From Sambucus nigra (lineage: Eukaryota; Streptophyta; Magnoliopsida; Dipsacales; Adoxaceae), in NCBI GenBank assembly GCA_949130495.1, contig OX422214.1, positions 8,219,246 to 8,283,245 on the forward strand: a stretch of 64,000 nucleotides of DNA, read 5' to 3'. A program made the position numbers and the translations under genes. This document shows, one piece after another, positions 11,940-24,115 of this stretch; within the stretch, counting starts at the first letter, position 1, and each line of letters begins with the position of its first letter. Below the pieces are notes generated by a model, which worked only from the letters and a program-made list of their open reading frames with translations, was not told the origin of the DNA and made no database searches.

Positions 11940-14900
11940 TGTGACACCCCGCCTAATTAAATACCGGGTGATCACTCCTTTATTAAATTAAAATCAAGGT
12001 GAACAGTTGGTTCATTCTTAGCATCACTGTCGTAAAAATAACTTTTCCAAATTTAACACCCTATTTAATTAAGCTAAGTGTCAAAACCATTTTTTTTTAA
12101 ACATTACTTTCCAAATTTTATTTTGAAAATAAAGATTTAATTATCTACAGCAATTCAATATTTAAAGAATCACACCACAATAATCCTGGAACATATAATC
12201 CAATTAATTTAAACATTCAACAACTAAATCCCAGCATTTAAAACTTAAAGTAAAACATACATGCTGAATAAATCCCAAGGTAACAGTACTAGAAATACCT
12301 GAAATACAAATGTCCCAATAAAACAGATAAGTAGTGAAAAGGGCGACACATGCCCAATAAGGAGAATGATAGAAGTGGAATCAAGTAAATGAAATCGTCT
12401 AAGCAAGTGGCCTGCAACTCCCACCTAAGCTGCAACACGTTCCTTCCAAGGGATCCTAAACAAGACGCCCCTGTGGCTAGGCACCTGTAATATATACATA
12501 TATATACAAGAGAGAAAGAGGAATAGAAACGGGTCAGAGCCCGATAGTGTATATGATTTTAAAAAAAAATCGTTTAGCAAGTATTTAAATTGATACAGGC
12601 CAATGCAACAACATATTAGTGCGACACTCTCTTGAGAAATTCTCACCTCTCTTCTAATGTGCACTCCTATCGCACTAACCTTCCCAATGGTTTATCTCGT
12701 CATATATCACACTATCTTTCCCCAAGGATTTAACTTATCTTAGGTGACTCTCAAGATTTAAGATTTAACAACATCATGGTTTAAAAGGATAATTTCATTT
12801 AGTACAAAACGCTCATTTTAACTTTATTGATTCATAAAGTTTTTCAATATCATATTATACTTCTCAAAACAAGTATTTCCAATTTGAGTCATTATACATG
12901 TCTTACTTACCATAACACAGTAGGCAGTTTCCCATATTTCATAAGTTCATATATATATTAAATACTCGTATAATATATATATTCAAACAGCACCCCACAT
13001 AGAAATTATGGTGCGGGCATACTCTGCTATCCAATCCCCGTACCAATCGTACTAAAGGGAATACAAGTTCGGAATCACTCTTGAACTGTATAAATACATA
13101 CACAAACAATATTGAGGCGAAGCATAGTTTCCAAGTCCAAGAGGTCAGTACATACCCTCACGTCTCTTAAGACCGTGACTACCGATTCGATAGCCTGTAC
13201 CTAGGATTTCAATCTTCTAGGGTACGAGTCAATATCCCCCATGAGGCACACGAGATAAGATCGTCCCAGCGCGGAAACCTCAGGGATAGCAAGTAGCGTG
13301 GGTACGTTTTTCACACATAGATAGTATATGCATACACAATCATAAAACTATACTAATATTACCATATCCATATTAGGTATATCTCGAATCCCATAGTTAT
13401 GACATTTATCCTCATATCTCATTATTAGTTATCACATTTAACGATTCGTCTTTAACTTTAATTCGAGGTATTATCCCAACTTACTACGTAACACTCATGG
13501 AATCTATTATCCCAAGTATAAATTCAGTAGGAATTCATCTATTTTCCGTCGTAATCATTTTTACGTAATCTCTCCCTTTAATACAAGATTTCATCGTTCC
13601 TTATGTAATTATCCCAAAAATACAATTCTCGTCTCACATTAAAGGCCCCAACATTATTCATATGTCCTACTGGTCTTCCACATATCCCAAAACATTTTAT
13701 TAAGGATGTCCAAGAATTATTTCACATTAACTTGAATTTAACTAATTTAAAAAGGAAAATAGGAGTCTGCCAGGAGGGGTCGATCGATCGAGGTCTGGGG
13801 CTCGATCGATCGAACCTTCGATCGATCGAAGCTCTGGGCTCGATCGATCGATCAAGCAGGTATGTGAAATCTGCAGTTTTGCAGTTACGGGTTTCATCTT
13901 CTAACCTCAACAAATTCCATATTTTTCATACCCAAACGACCCAGAATTCATACTACTAATATCATATCATCATATTAAGAATTCCCCACGTAAAGCATGT
14001 GGGTTTCTATCACTAATTATGGATTAACAGCCCCAAAAATTTATATAAATAACAAGAACCCTAGAAATCTCTTAAACATGGTTCTAACAATTATTTTCCA
14101 GAAATTCCTTCTTATAAACATCATAATTCGTGGTTTAATTCTCTACATGACAAAGGGTTTCCAGAATTTTTATTCAAACCATAACTACATGAAATTTCCT
14201 AACTCAAATCGAGTTTTTCTTCCATATAAATCATCCTAATCATTCCTAAACCAATATGAAAGATGCATCAACGAAATAAGCAAGATAAACACTTGCCTGG
14301 GATTTTCAGAAATCTGGTTTGGTGTTGAATTTGGTGTGGTTGCGTTCCTCGTCTCGCGATCTACGCGTTGGCGGTGGCGGTGGTGCAAACGGGTGAGTTT
14401 TGGGCCTTGGAATGCCTTGAGAGCTCTCTCCTCTCCTCTCCAATGGCCGTTCTAGTGTTTTGAGTTATCTAACCCTAGGAGATAACCTAAATATCTGATA
14501 TAACCCTTTTAATTTTCGTGGGTTTAATTACCCAAAAATACAAAATGACTAAAATGCCCTCCCGGGGTACTAATTAGGCCTAAAAACGCCCCGAGACCCA
14601 AATCAAACCCCCGGATATACTTTTCTGACTATCTCGACCCTTCCGAACGCGTTGGCGCACTCAAAACGACCATACGAACAACTTATAAAATATTTACTTT
14701 TATTTATCAATATTTAGTCCCGACGCGACACGGGCGCGTCCCGACTCAAATTTCTAAAATTGTCATTTTATTCACTCGTGACATTTAATATGACCACTAT
14801 TATATATTACTTTGCTCATTAGTAATATTCAACAAATTTTCCCATAATTACTAACTCTCATCACGTTAATAATTATAACATAATTAATTTCCGGATTTTT

Positions 14901-14973
14901 ATTAAATAATTAATTTAACATTAAATTTAATAAATCCCCAAATTAATATAGCATAAAAATACGGGGTATTACA
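11940..14973 (-). repeat. Left LTR of element N
   Basis: It begins TGTGACACCCCGCC and ends CGGGGTATTACA. It contains the hairpins GGGCGACACATGCCC (12341-12355) and CGGGTCAGAGCCCG (12530-12543), a TCGATCGATCGA cluster (13778-13854), CACTTGCCT (14290-14298) and a TATA-like motif near 14495-14503. Confidence 0.93.
13778..13854. repeat. TCGA-core palindrome cluster (ATCGAT type), left LTR of N
   Basis: Four runs of overlapping TCGATCGA palindromes occupy 77 bases, separated by CTGGGGC- and CTCTGGGC-like spacers. The matching cluster in the right LTR is at 21189-21264, with two point changes breaking palindromes there. Confidence 0.92.
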
Positions 14974-14975
14974 TA

Positions 14976-14986
14976 CTTCCCCCCCT
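14976..14986 (-). other. Polypurine tract of element N
   Basis: The minus strand reads AGGGGGGAAG just before the LTR. The stop codon that ends the chromodomain frame overlaps its inner edge (14985-14987). Confidence 0.8.
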
Positions 14987-15445
14987 AATAACGGGATTTC
15001 GTCCCGAAATTCAGAAAATAAGGCATACCTGGTAAGAACAAATCTGGATATCTCTCGCGCATATCGTCCTCGCGCTCTCCCAAGGGGATTCCTCCACGTT
15101 ATGATGCTCCCACTGGACCCGTACAAGTGGAACTATCTTCGACCTCAATCTCCTCTCACTATAGTCTAGGATAGCCACTGGTCTCTCCTCGTAAGAGCTG
15201 TCAGGCTGTAAGTCTATCTCATCTATCGCGATGTGAGTATGGGCCATATCATCCCGAAGATACCGTCTCAACGACGAGATGTGGAATACATCGTGAATGC
15301 GATGTAAATGCTCTGGTAGTCCCAATCTGTATGCTACCGGCCCAATCCTCTCGATAATGGGAAATGGTCCCACGTACCTCGGGGCCAATTTCCCTTTCTT
15401 CCCGAACCTCATCACTCCCTTCATAGGAGATACACGCAGTAACAC
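14985..15445 (-). pseudogene. Integrase C-terminus with chromodomain, element N (frameshifted)
   Basis: This segment continues the pol frame after a TAA stop at 15446-15448. Early residues (GPFPIIERIGPVAYRL, then HDVFHISSLRRY) are the conserved integrase C-terminal segment of gypsy elements. They are followed by a chromodomain-like stretch with VPLVRVQWEHHNVEESPWE. In chromoviruses this domain guides integration to chromatin with certain histone marks. At about 15080 a two-base duplication (GAGAG) shifts the frame. The open frame called to 15011 therefore ends in unrelated residues, while the correct frame runs to a TAG at 14985-14987 that overlaps the purine tract. Without the shift the end would be a normal chromodomain helix. 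Confidence 0.85.
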
Positions 15446-17821
15446 TTAGTCCCCCGCATTGAACTCCCGGAAGAACCGTTTCGCATCGGCGTAGCTCTTC
15501 TGCCTGTCCTGGGCTACTCGAATGCGACTCCTAATCATCTCAATCCTCGAGGAGGTTTCCTGAATTACCTCTGGTCCTAGAAACTTGTTATCCCCCACCT
15601 CGAGCCAACAAGTTGGAGAACGACAAGGCCTGCCATACAAAGCCTCAAATGGAGCCATACCAATCGTAAACTGATAAGAGTTATTATAAGAAAACTCTAC
15701 CAGTGGAAGATGTGGCTCCCAACCTCCTCCAAAATCAAGAACACACATGCGTAGCATATCCTCTAACATCAGATTAGTACGCTCTGTCTGTCCATCTGTC
15801 TGTGGGTGATAAGCTGAACTCAACCTCAACTCAGTACCCATTGCCTCCTGAAAGCTTTCCCAGAAACGTGACACGAAAATCTTGTCTCTATCTGACACAA
15901 TATTCAGGGGCACCCCATGTAATCGGACAATCTCATAAATGAACAACTGAGCATACTGACCCGTGGTATAATCTGTTCGCACCGGCAGAAAATGATCCAC
16001 CTTGGTCAAACAGTCTATAATCATCCAGATGGAGTCGTGGCCCCGTTGTGATGTAGGTAACCCTGTAATAAAATCCATGGAAATACTCTCCCACTTCCAC
16101 GCAGGTACTTCCAATGGCTGAAGTAACCCTGATGGTTTCTGATGGTTCACCTTCACCAGCTGGCAGGTAGAACACTTGGACACAAACTCAGAAATGTCCT
16201 TCTTCATCCCACTCCACCGGTATTGTCTCCTCATATCCTGGTACATCTTATCTCCTTCAAGATGCACTGCAAATCGGGACCCGTGAGATTGAGTCATCAC
16301 TGCATGACGCAATTTTGTCCCTTCTGGAACCACCAATCTCCCATTAAACCTCAAACCCCCGTCAGAACTAACAGAATAGGACTCAGCACCTTCAACTAAA
16401 AGTCGTATAATCTTCTCCTGGCAAAACGGGTCTGTGGTCTGTGCCTGTATCACCCTCGTAACAATCTCGAGTGTGACTGTCATAACAGATATGAAGGAAC
16501 GGGCTACTGCGTCCTGGTGACCCAACTCCTTCCACTTCGCTTTCCAGACATCTACTACCTTATTTACCGGTCTACGACTCAACGCATCAGCAACTACGTT
16601 GGCCTTCCCCGGATGATATTGTATGTCGAACTGATAGTCCTTCACAAACTCTAACCATCTACGCTGACGCATATTCAGCTCTCGCTGAGTGAACAGGTAC
16701 TGCAATGATTTGTGGTCTGTGAACAAACGGAACTTCTCCCCCAATAAATAGTGTCTCCATATCCTCAATGCAAAGACGACCGCTGCTAACTCCAGGTCAT
16801 GGGTGGGGTAATTCTTCTCATGCGGCTTAAGCTTGCGGGAGGCAAAAGCTATAGCCTTCTCTTCCTGCTGAAGTACTCCCCCAAGTCCCCGTAAAGAGGC
16901 ATCGGTGTAAACCAGGTACTCCACACCCGGCTTCGGTAAAGCAAGGACTGGTGCTGAAGTAAGCTTGTCTTTCAGCTCGTCGAAAGCCAATTGACAAGCA
17001 TCATCCCAAACATATGGTACCCCTTTGCGAGTCAGGTTCGTCAATGGACCCGCTATTTTGGAGAATCCCCGAATAAATCTCCTGTAGTATCCGGCTAACC
17101 CCAAGAAACAACGCACTTCCGTCGGTGTCGTGGGCTGTCCCCACTCCCTCACCGCTGACACTTTACTCGGGTCAACTTCTATCCCCTGTTCAGAAACAAC
17201 ATGCCCCAAGAACTGTACCTCTCGCAACCAGAATCCACACTTCTCGTACTTAGCATACAACTGATGCTCTCGTAAAGTCTGAAGAACCTGCCTCAAGTGC
17301 TCGGCATGCTCCTCCTCGGAGTGTGAATATATCAAAATGTCATCAATGAAGATGATGACAAACTGATCCAAGAACTCTCTGAATACTCGGTTCATTAAGT
17401 CCATGAATACGGCTGGAGCATTTGTGAGACCAAATGGCATCACTCTAAACTCGTAAGACCCATATCTCGTCAAGAAGGCAGTCTTTGAAACATCCTGCTC
17501 TCTAATACGTAGCTGATGGTACCCCGACCTCAGATCTATCTTCGAAAAGAAAGTTGCTCCCCTAAGCTGGTCGAACAGATCATCGATTCGAGGCAACGAA
17601 TACTTATTCCGTATCGTGACCTTGTTCAACTCCCGGTAGTCCACACATAACCTCAGTGAACCATCTCTCTTCTTCACAAATAAGACTGGAGCGCCCCAAG
17701 GTGAGGTACTCCTGCGAATGAAGCCCTGACCTAACAGCTGCTCTATCTGATCTCGTAACTCTCGCATCTCCGCCGGAGCCATAGGGTATGGAGCGCGTGC
17801 TATAGGTCTCGTATCTGGCAA
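15446..17821 (-). pseudogene. Reverse transcriptase - RNase H - integrase, element N
   Basis: The 791-codon frame is open throughout and carries all pol domains. RT has the catalytic FIDD at residues 158-161 and [12 protein letters not shown] at 128-139. RNase H has its acidic residues at D307 (YTDAS), E344 (DLELA), D369 (FTDH) and D412 (ADALS). Integrase has histidines around 513-520, C550 and C553 of the zinc motif, and the catalytic D583, D644 and E680 with the DD35E spacing. It would copy element RNA to DNA and insert it. The first codon is TTG, because this is part of a longer polyprotein and not a separate gene. The upstream protease is one frame away (loss of one base in a C run near 17850), and a TAA at 15446-15448 removes the integrase end, so a normal polyprotein cannot be made. 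Confidence 0.95.
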
Positions 17822-17838
17822 TAAATCTATGACAAAGT

Positions 17839-18312
17839 CTATCTCTCGACTGGGGGTAGGCCTGGTATCTCCTGGAATACATCGGAATACTCACGAACAA
17901 CTGGGATCGAGTCTAAAGGAATCACAACCTCCTTAGAGGCATACTCCTCTATATAATACAAATGAGTGGTCGAACCTCCCTCTGGGCGAGGCATCGCCAC
18001 TACAAACATCTCTTGCCCCGGAATGGCAAAAACAATGCTCCCACCGAAGCAATCAATCATGGCTCTATAAGTTGTGAGCCAATCCATACCAATAATAACA
18101 TCATGCTCATGCATATCTAAGACTAACATGTCTGCAGGTAATACCAAACTACCAATCTCTAGCCCCACTCCCCGGCATATAAAGAAGATAAGCGACCCAC
18201 TCCCCAGTGGTGAGTCTACACACGTCACTGTGCTCTCTGCTATGGCTAACAACTCTAAGGCCTTCGCAAAATGGTTAGCTATAGAACAGTGTGTCGCCCC
18301 AGTATCAAACAA
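17839..18312 (-). pseudogene. Aspartic protease, element N
   Basis: The frame opens with the active site LFDTGATHCSI (catalytic aspartate at residue 3) and continues through MDWLTTYRAMIDC, a segment typical of gypsy retroelement proteases (usually GMDWL). It ends in [11 protein letters not shown], the conserved linker that precedes RT. It would cut the polyprotein into capsid and enzymes. A TGA at 18316-18318 just before the active site separates it from gag in the same frame. The frame is then lost at a C run near 17850 before RT. The stop replaces a codon usually read as arginine, consistent with a C-to-T change (inference). Confidence 0.9.
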
Positions 18313-18315
18313 AAT

Positions 18316-18915
18316 TCAACCCATAGCACCAGGTATAAGGAACGTACCTCTTATCTCGGTTGGTGCCTGAGATGCTGCTATCTGATGGACGTTACAGACA
18401 CGTCCATATTGTAACTGCCTCTGCTGAACTGAGGCGGTTGGAATGGCTGGAGGAGCTGGCTTCTGTGGTTTGTTACTGGCACTTTGCTGCCATGGGGCCC
18501 CATTCCTCTCTGGGCAATCCTGACGCCTATGGCCATTTCTGCCACATTGGAAGCACCTCCCTCGAAACTGCCTCAATTCACTACTTTGTTGACTAGTCTC
18601 GCTTTTTCCCTGGTCTTGCTGGCCTTGATGAGAAATTTGCAGAAAAACTATGTCAGGGTTAGGACAATCCTTCCACTTGTGACCCGGCTGTACACATTTA
18701 TAGCGGAGTCCCAAAATTCCTCGATGGTCGGGTTGTAGTTTCTCCCCAGTCTGATTCGAACAAGATTGACGTTTGTGACCATCCATTCCACAACTGAAAC
18801 ACCTCTTCGTGACTTCATTCTGACCCTGACTTCGTTGGCCCCGACACTTTTGGCCCTTTACAAATATTTTGTTACCTCTGGAACTGTCTCGGTCTTGAGT
18901 GGCTTGTTGTCGCAA
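18316..18915 (-). pseudogene. Gag C-terminal part (zinc knuckles), element N
   Basis: This basic, glutamine-rich segment contains three CCHC-type zinc knuckles: CFSCGMDGHKRQSC, a damaged one (RYKCVQPGHKWKDC, whose first cysteine is arginine) and CFQCGRNGHRRQDC. Such knuckles bind the element RNA during packaging. It lies in the same frame as the gag start upstream and the protease downstream, separated from each by one TGA. The first codon is TTG, so it is an internal fragment. Confidence 0.9.
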
Positions 18916-18921
18916 TTTCGG

Positions 18922-19158
18922 TCACTTCGCACATTTGTAAACTTTAGTCACATGAATTTGACCAGCCTCTCTAGGTCTTTTACCTCCTCTAAGCTGCATG
19001 CTGCGATCGTGGTACTGTAAGACTGCAGAGGTAACTGCTTGTGCCACAATGCCCACAAATTCGGCGATTGGTACCCCTTTTGGAGACACCTGAGGTGTGA
19101 GTTGTCCTTGCTCATTGACTTCCCCAATGGCGTTAGCTTGTTCGTCCTGACGGGCCAT
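18922..19158 (-). pseudogene. Gag N-terminal remnant, element N
   Basis: The likely start is the ATG at 19158 (MARQDEQANAIGEVNEQ); the open frame extends back to 19191 without a better ATG. Only about 78 residues remain before a TGA at 18922-18924, and the next in-frame segment is already the basic region before the zinc knuckles. The capsid core, usually 200 or more residues in this family, is absent. This is therefore an internal deletion as well as a nonsense change. Confidence 0.8.
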
Positions 19159-19334
19159 CTGAAAATTAAAGTTTAATCTGAATAAGTTCAATATTCACAT
19201 CGACAAATCACAGAAGCACGAATTTCCAACGCATAAAGATGAATACAACATTCCTAATATTAGGGCTCTAATTGAAAGACGCTAAGCTAGAAACGAGATA
19301 AGCCGTACAGATCCTAAGGACACTAGAACCTGAT

Positions 19335-19346
19335 GCTCTGATACCA
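19335..19346 (-). other. Primer binding site of element N (initiator tRNA-Met)
   Basis: The minus strand reads TGGTATCAGAGC two bases inside the right LTR, complementary to the initiator tRNA-Met 3' end. Confidence 0.88.
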
Positions 19347-21188
19347 CCTGTGACACCCTGCCTAATTAAATACCGGGAGATCACTCCTTTATTAAATTAA
19401 AATCAAGGTGAACAGTTGGTTCATTCTTAGCATCGCGGTCGTAAAAATAACTTTTCCAAATTTAACACCCTATTTAATTAAGCTAAGTGTCAAAACCATT
19501 TTTTTTTTAAACATTACTTTCCAAATTTTATTTTGAAAATAAAGATTTAATTATCTACAGCAATTCAATATTTAAAGAATCACACTACAATAATCCTGGA
19601 ACATATAATCCAATTAATTTAAACATTCAACAACTAAATCCCAGCATTTAAAACTTAAAGTAAAACATACATGCTGAATAAATCCCAAGGTAACAATACT
19701 AGAAATAACTGAAATACAAATGTCCCAATAACATAGATAAGTAGTGAAAAGGGCGACACATGCCCAATAAGGAGAATGATAGAAGTGGAATCAAGTAAAT
19801 GAAATCGTCTAAGCAAGTGGCCTGCAACTCCCACCTAAGCTGCAGCACGTTCCTTCCAAGGGATCCTAAACAAGACGCCCCTGTGGCTGGGCACCTGTAA
19901 TATATACATATATATACAAGAGAGAAAGAGGAATAGAAACGGGTCAGAGCCCGATAGTGTAAATGATTTTAAAAAAAAATCGTTTAGCAAGTATTTAAAT
20001 TGATACAGGCCAATGCAACAACATATTAGTGCGACACTCTCTTGAGAAATTCTCACCTCTCTTCTAATGTGCACTCCTATCGCACTAACCTTCCCAATGG
20101 TTTATCTCATCATATATCACACTATCTTTCCCCAAGGATTTAACTTATCTTAGGTGACTCTCAAGATTTAAGATTTAACAACATCATGGTTTAAAAGGAT
20201 AATTTCATTTAGTACAAAACGCTCATTTTAACTTTATTGATTCATAAAGTTTTTCAATATCATATTATACTTCTCAAAACAAGTATTTCCAATTTGAGTC
20301 ATTATACATGTCTTACTTATTATAACACAGTAGGCAGTTTCCCATATTTCATAAGTTCATATATATATTAAATACTCATATAATATATATATTTTAACAG
20401 CACCCCGCATAGAAATTATGGTGCGGGCATACTCTGCTATCCAATCCACGTACCAATCGTACTAAAGGGAATACAAGTTCGGAATCACTCTCGAACTGTA
20501 TAAATACATACACAAATAATATTGAGGCGAAGCATAGTTTCCAAGTCCAAGAGGTCAGTACATACCCTCACGTCTCTTAGGACCGTGACTACCGATTCGA
20601 TAGCCTGTACCTAGGATTTCTATCTTCTAGGGTACGAGTCAATATCCCCCATGAGGCACATGAGATAAGATCGTCCCAGCGCGAGAACCTCAGGGATAGC
20701 AAGTAGCGTGGGTACATTTTTCACACATAGATAGTATATGCATACACAATCATAAAACTATACTAATATTACCATATCCATATTAGGTATATCTCAAATC
20801 CCATAGTTATGACATTTATCCTCATATCTCATTATTAGTTATCACGTTTAACGATTCGTCTTTAACTTTAATTCGAGGTATTATCCCAACTTACTACGTA
20901 ACACTCATGGAATCTATTATCCCAAGTATAAATTCAGTAGGAATTCATCTATTTTCCGTCATAATCATTTTTACGTAATCTCTGCCTATATTACAAGATT
21001 TCATCGTTCCTTATGTAATTATCCCAAAAATACAATTCTCGTCTCACATTAAAGGCCCCAACATTATTCATATGTCCTACTGGTCTTCCACATCTCCCAA
21101 AACATTTTATTAAGGATGTCCAAGAATTATTTCACATTAACTTGAATTTAACTAATTTAAAAAGGGAAATAGGAGTCTGCCATGAGGG

Positions 21189-21264
21189 GTCGATCGATGG
21201 AGGTCTGGGGCTCGATCAATCGAACCTTCGATCGATCGAAGCTCTGGGCTCGATCGATCGATCA
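21189..21264. repeat. TCGA-core palindrome cluster (ATCGAT type), right LTR of N
   Basis: This is the same cluster as in the left LTR. Two of the palindromic runs carry single changes (CGATGG and CGATCAATCG). Confidence 0.9.
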
Positions 21265-21900
21265 AGCAGGGATGCGAAATCTGCAGTTTTGCAGTTACGG
21301 GTTTCATCTTCTAACCTCAACAAATTCCATATTTTTCATTCCCAAACGACCCAGAATTCATACTACTAATATCATATCATCATATTAAAACCCACGTAAA
21401 GCATGTTGGTTTCTATCACTAATTATGGATTAACAGCCCCAAAAATTTATATAAATAACAAGAACCCTAGAAATCTCTTAAACATGGTTCTAACAATTAT
21501 TTTCTAGAAATTCCTTCTTATAAACATCATAATTTGTGGTTTAATTCTCTACATGACAAAGGGTTTCCAGAATTTTCATTCAAACCATAACTACATGAAA
21601 TTTCCTAACTCAAATCGGGTTTTTCTTCCATATAAATCATCCTAATCATTCCTAAACCAATATGAAAGATGCATCAACAAAATAAGCAAGATAAACATTT
21701 GCCTGGGATTTTCAGAAATCTGGTTTGGTGTTGAATTTGGTGTGGTTGCGTTCCCCGTCTCGCGATCTACGCGTTGGCGGTGGCGGCGGTGCAAACGGAT
21801 GAGTTTTGGGCCTTGGAATGCCTTGAGAGCTCTCTCCTCTCCTCTCCAATGGCCGTTCTAGTGTTTTGAGTTATCTAACCCTAGGAGATAACCTAAATAT

Positions 21901-21909
21901 CTGATATAA
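21901..21909 (-). promoter_or_regulatory. Candidate TATA box of element N
   Basis: The minus strand reads TTATATCAG about 475 bases into the LTR. A TATATCA motif at the same relative place occurs in the LTRs of B and C. The position would put the transcript start just upstream of a pyrimidine/purine-rich leader. No direct evidence of transcription exists. Confidence 0.35.
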
Positions 21910-22714
21910 CCCCTTTAATTTTCGTGGGTTTAATTACCCAAAAATACAAAATGACTAAAATGCCCTCCCGGGGTACTAATTAGGCCTAAAAACGCCCCGA
22001 GACCCAAATCAAACCCCCGGGTATACTTTTCTGACTATCTCGACCCTTCCGGACGCGTTGGCACACTCAAAACGACCATACAAACAACTTATAAAATATT
22101 TACTTTTATTTATCAATATTTAGTCCCGACGCGACACGGGCGCGTCCCGATTGAAATTTCTAAAATTGTCATTTTATTCACTCGTGACATTTAATATGAC
22201 CACTATTATATATTACCTTGCTCATTAGTAATATTCAACAAATTTTCCCATAATTACTAAGTCTCATCACGTTAATAATTATAACATAATTAAATTCCGG
22301 ATTTTTATTAAATAATTAATTCAACATTAAATTTAATAAATCCCCAAATTAATATAGCATAAAAATACGGGGTATTACACCATACTAATACAAACTATGC
22401 TCACTAGTAGTATTCCCGTATCGCCCATACAATACGCTACTCAGATAGTTTATCTCACATACTAAATTTCATTATTCACCGTTTGAATGGTTAATCTTTT
22501 ATTCACTAAGATCATTTTACTTCTCATTTTCATTTTATCTACTAGTCTCACAAAGTAGAAAGTTACCCAAGTACACTCATACATATATATAGTCTCATCA
22601 TCTCTATATATATACACTAATCCTGCACCCTTAGGTTAAGACCGCTTGGTACAATGTAATAGTTATTATTATTACCAAATATACTAATTTCACACAGTAG
22701 CAATATTCACAAGT

Positions 22715-23226
<512 letters not shown>

Positions 23227-23272
23227 ATATATATATATATAGTACCATCATCCCTATACATATATATATATA

Positions 23273-23645
23273 TATACTAATCCTGTACCCCCAACTAAGC
23301 CCCATTAGTGCATATCTCCAGAAAATCATGCATCCCCGGGGTAGCACCCATTAATGCGCCTATCAATAATAATTCAGCACCCCCGGGTTATCACCCATTA
23401 GTGCACCTAACAATAGAATATTGCATCCCCAGGTTAGCACCCTTTAATGCACCTATCAATATTAATCCATCACCCTCGGGTTATCACCCATTAGTGCACC
23501 TAACAATAATCATCTTTGTACCCCCGGTTTATCACCCATTAGTACGCTTATCAATAGAGTTTCTGCACCCCCGAGTTATCACTCATTAGTGCTCTTAACT
23601 ATAAGGTTCTTGCACCCTCGGGTTATCACTCATTAGTGCTCTTAA
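23273..23645. repeat. Tandem array of 45-60-base units in right LTR of B
   Basis: This is the counterpart of the array at 5446-5825, with the same number and order of units and scattered point differences. Confidence 0.9.
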
Positions 23646-23949
23646 CAATAATATCACATAATAGGCATACACACATCCTATTGTAAATTATAGGTATTTC
23701 TCCAACCTACATATATACTCTTCATACGTATTTCAACCTCATCACTTACGTATAGTATAAATATTTAGATTACTATCTCTCTCATAATCTCCAAGGTACA
23801 TTCTCTTTATACCTAAATAATTAAAGTATTTATTCTCACATACTTTCTCAAAATTCCATCTTATTTAAATTTACTATCTGGCAGTTTCTCTCACTCCAAT
23901 AAACAAATAAACTCCAAACTTGGCTTCAAGCAAATTCCCAAAAATTCAC

Positions 23950-24115
23950 CATGTGGTTTGAACCAGAATGACATGTGGTTTGAACCATAAGACATGTCGT
24001 TTGAACCAGAAGACATGTCGTTCGAACAAGAAGACATGTCATTCGAACGACTTCCAATGTCGTTTGAACCACTTCGCGCGAGATCCCCATCTCGTTTGAA
24101 CCACTTCGCGCGAGA
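23950..24115. repeat. TCGA-core palindrome cluster (TTCGAA type), right LTR of B
   Basis: This is the counterpart of 6126-6270. Several TTCGAA sites have changed to TTTGAA, and one extra AACCAGAATGACATG unit is present. Confidence 0.8.

Larger units (their letters stand above)
11940..22379 (-). mobile_element. Element N: Tekay/Del-like chromovirus (Ty3/gypsy), degenerate
   Basis: Two 3.03-kb LTRs (11940-14973 and 19349-22379), a tRNA-Met primer site, a purine tract and a perfect 5-base TSD (CCATA) define a complete insertion. Domain order on the minus strand is gag remnant, zinc knuckles, protease, RT, RNase H, integrase and chromodomain. Assignment to the Tekay/Del chromoviruses rests on the chromodomain at the integrase end, the long LTRs and the pol motifs. 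Lesions are a missing gag core, in-frame stops at 18922, 18316 and 15446, and frameshifts near 17850 and 15080. The LTRs differ by about 2 percent by eye, so it is a fairly recent insertion that cannot encode its own full protein set. Confidence 0.93.
19349..22379 (-). repeat. Right LTR of element N (5' LTR, promoter side)
   Basis: It matches the left LTR over its whole length, with about 2 percent differences by eye. It starts TGTGACACCCTGCC and ends GGGGTATTACA. As the 5' LTR in element orientation it would drive transcription. Confidence 0.93.
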
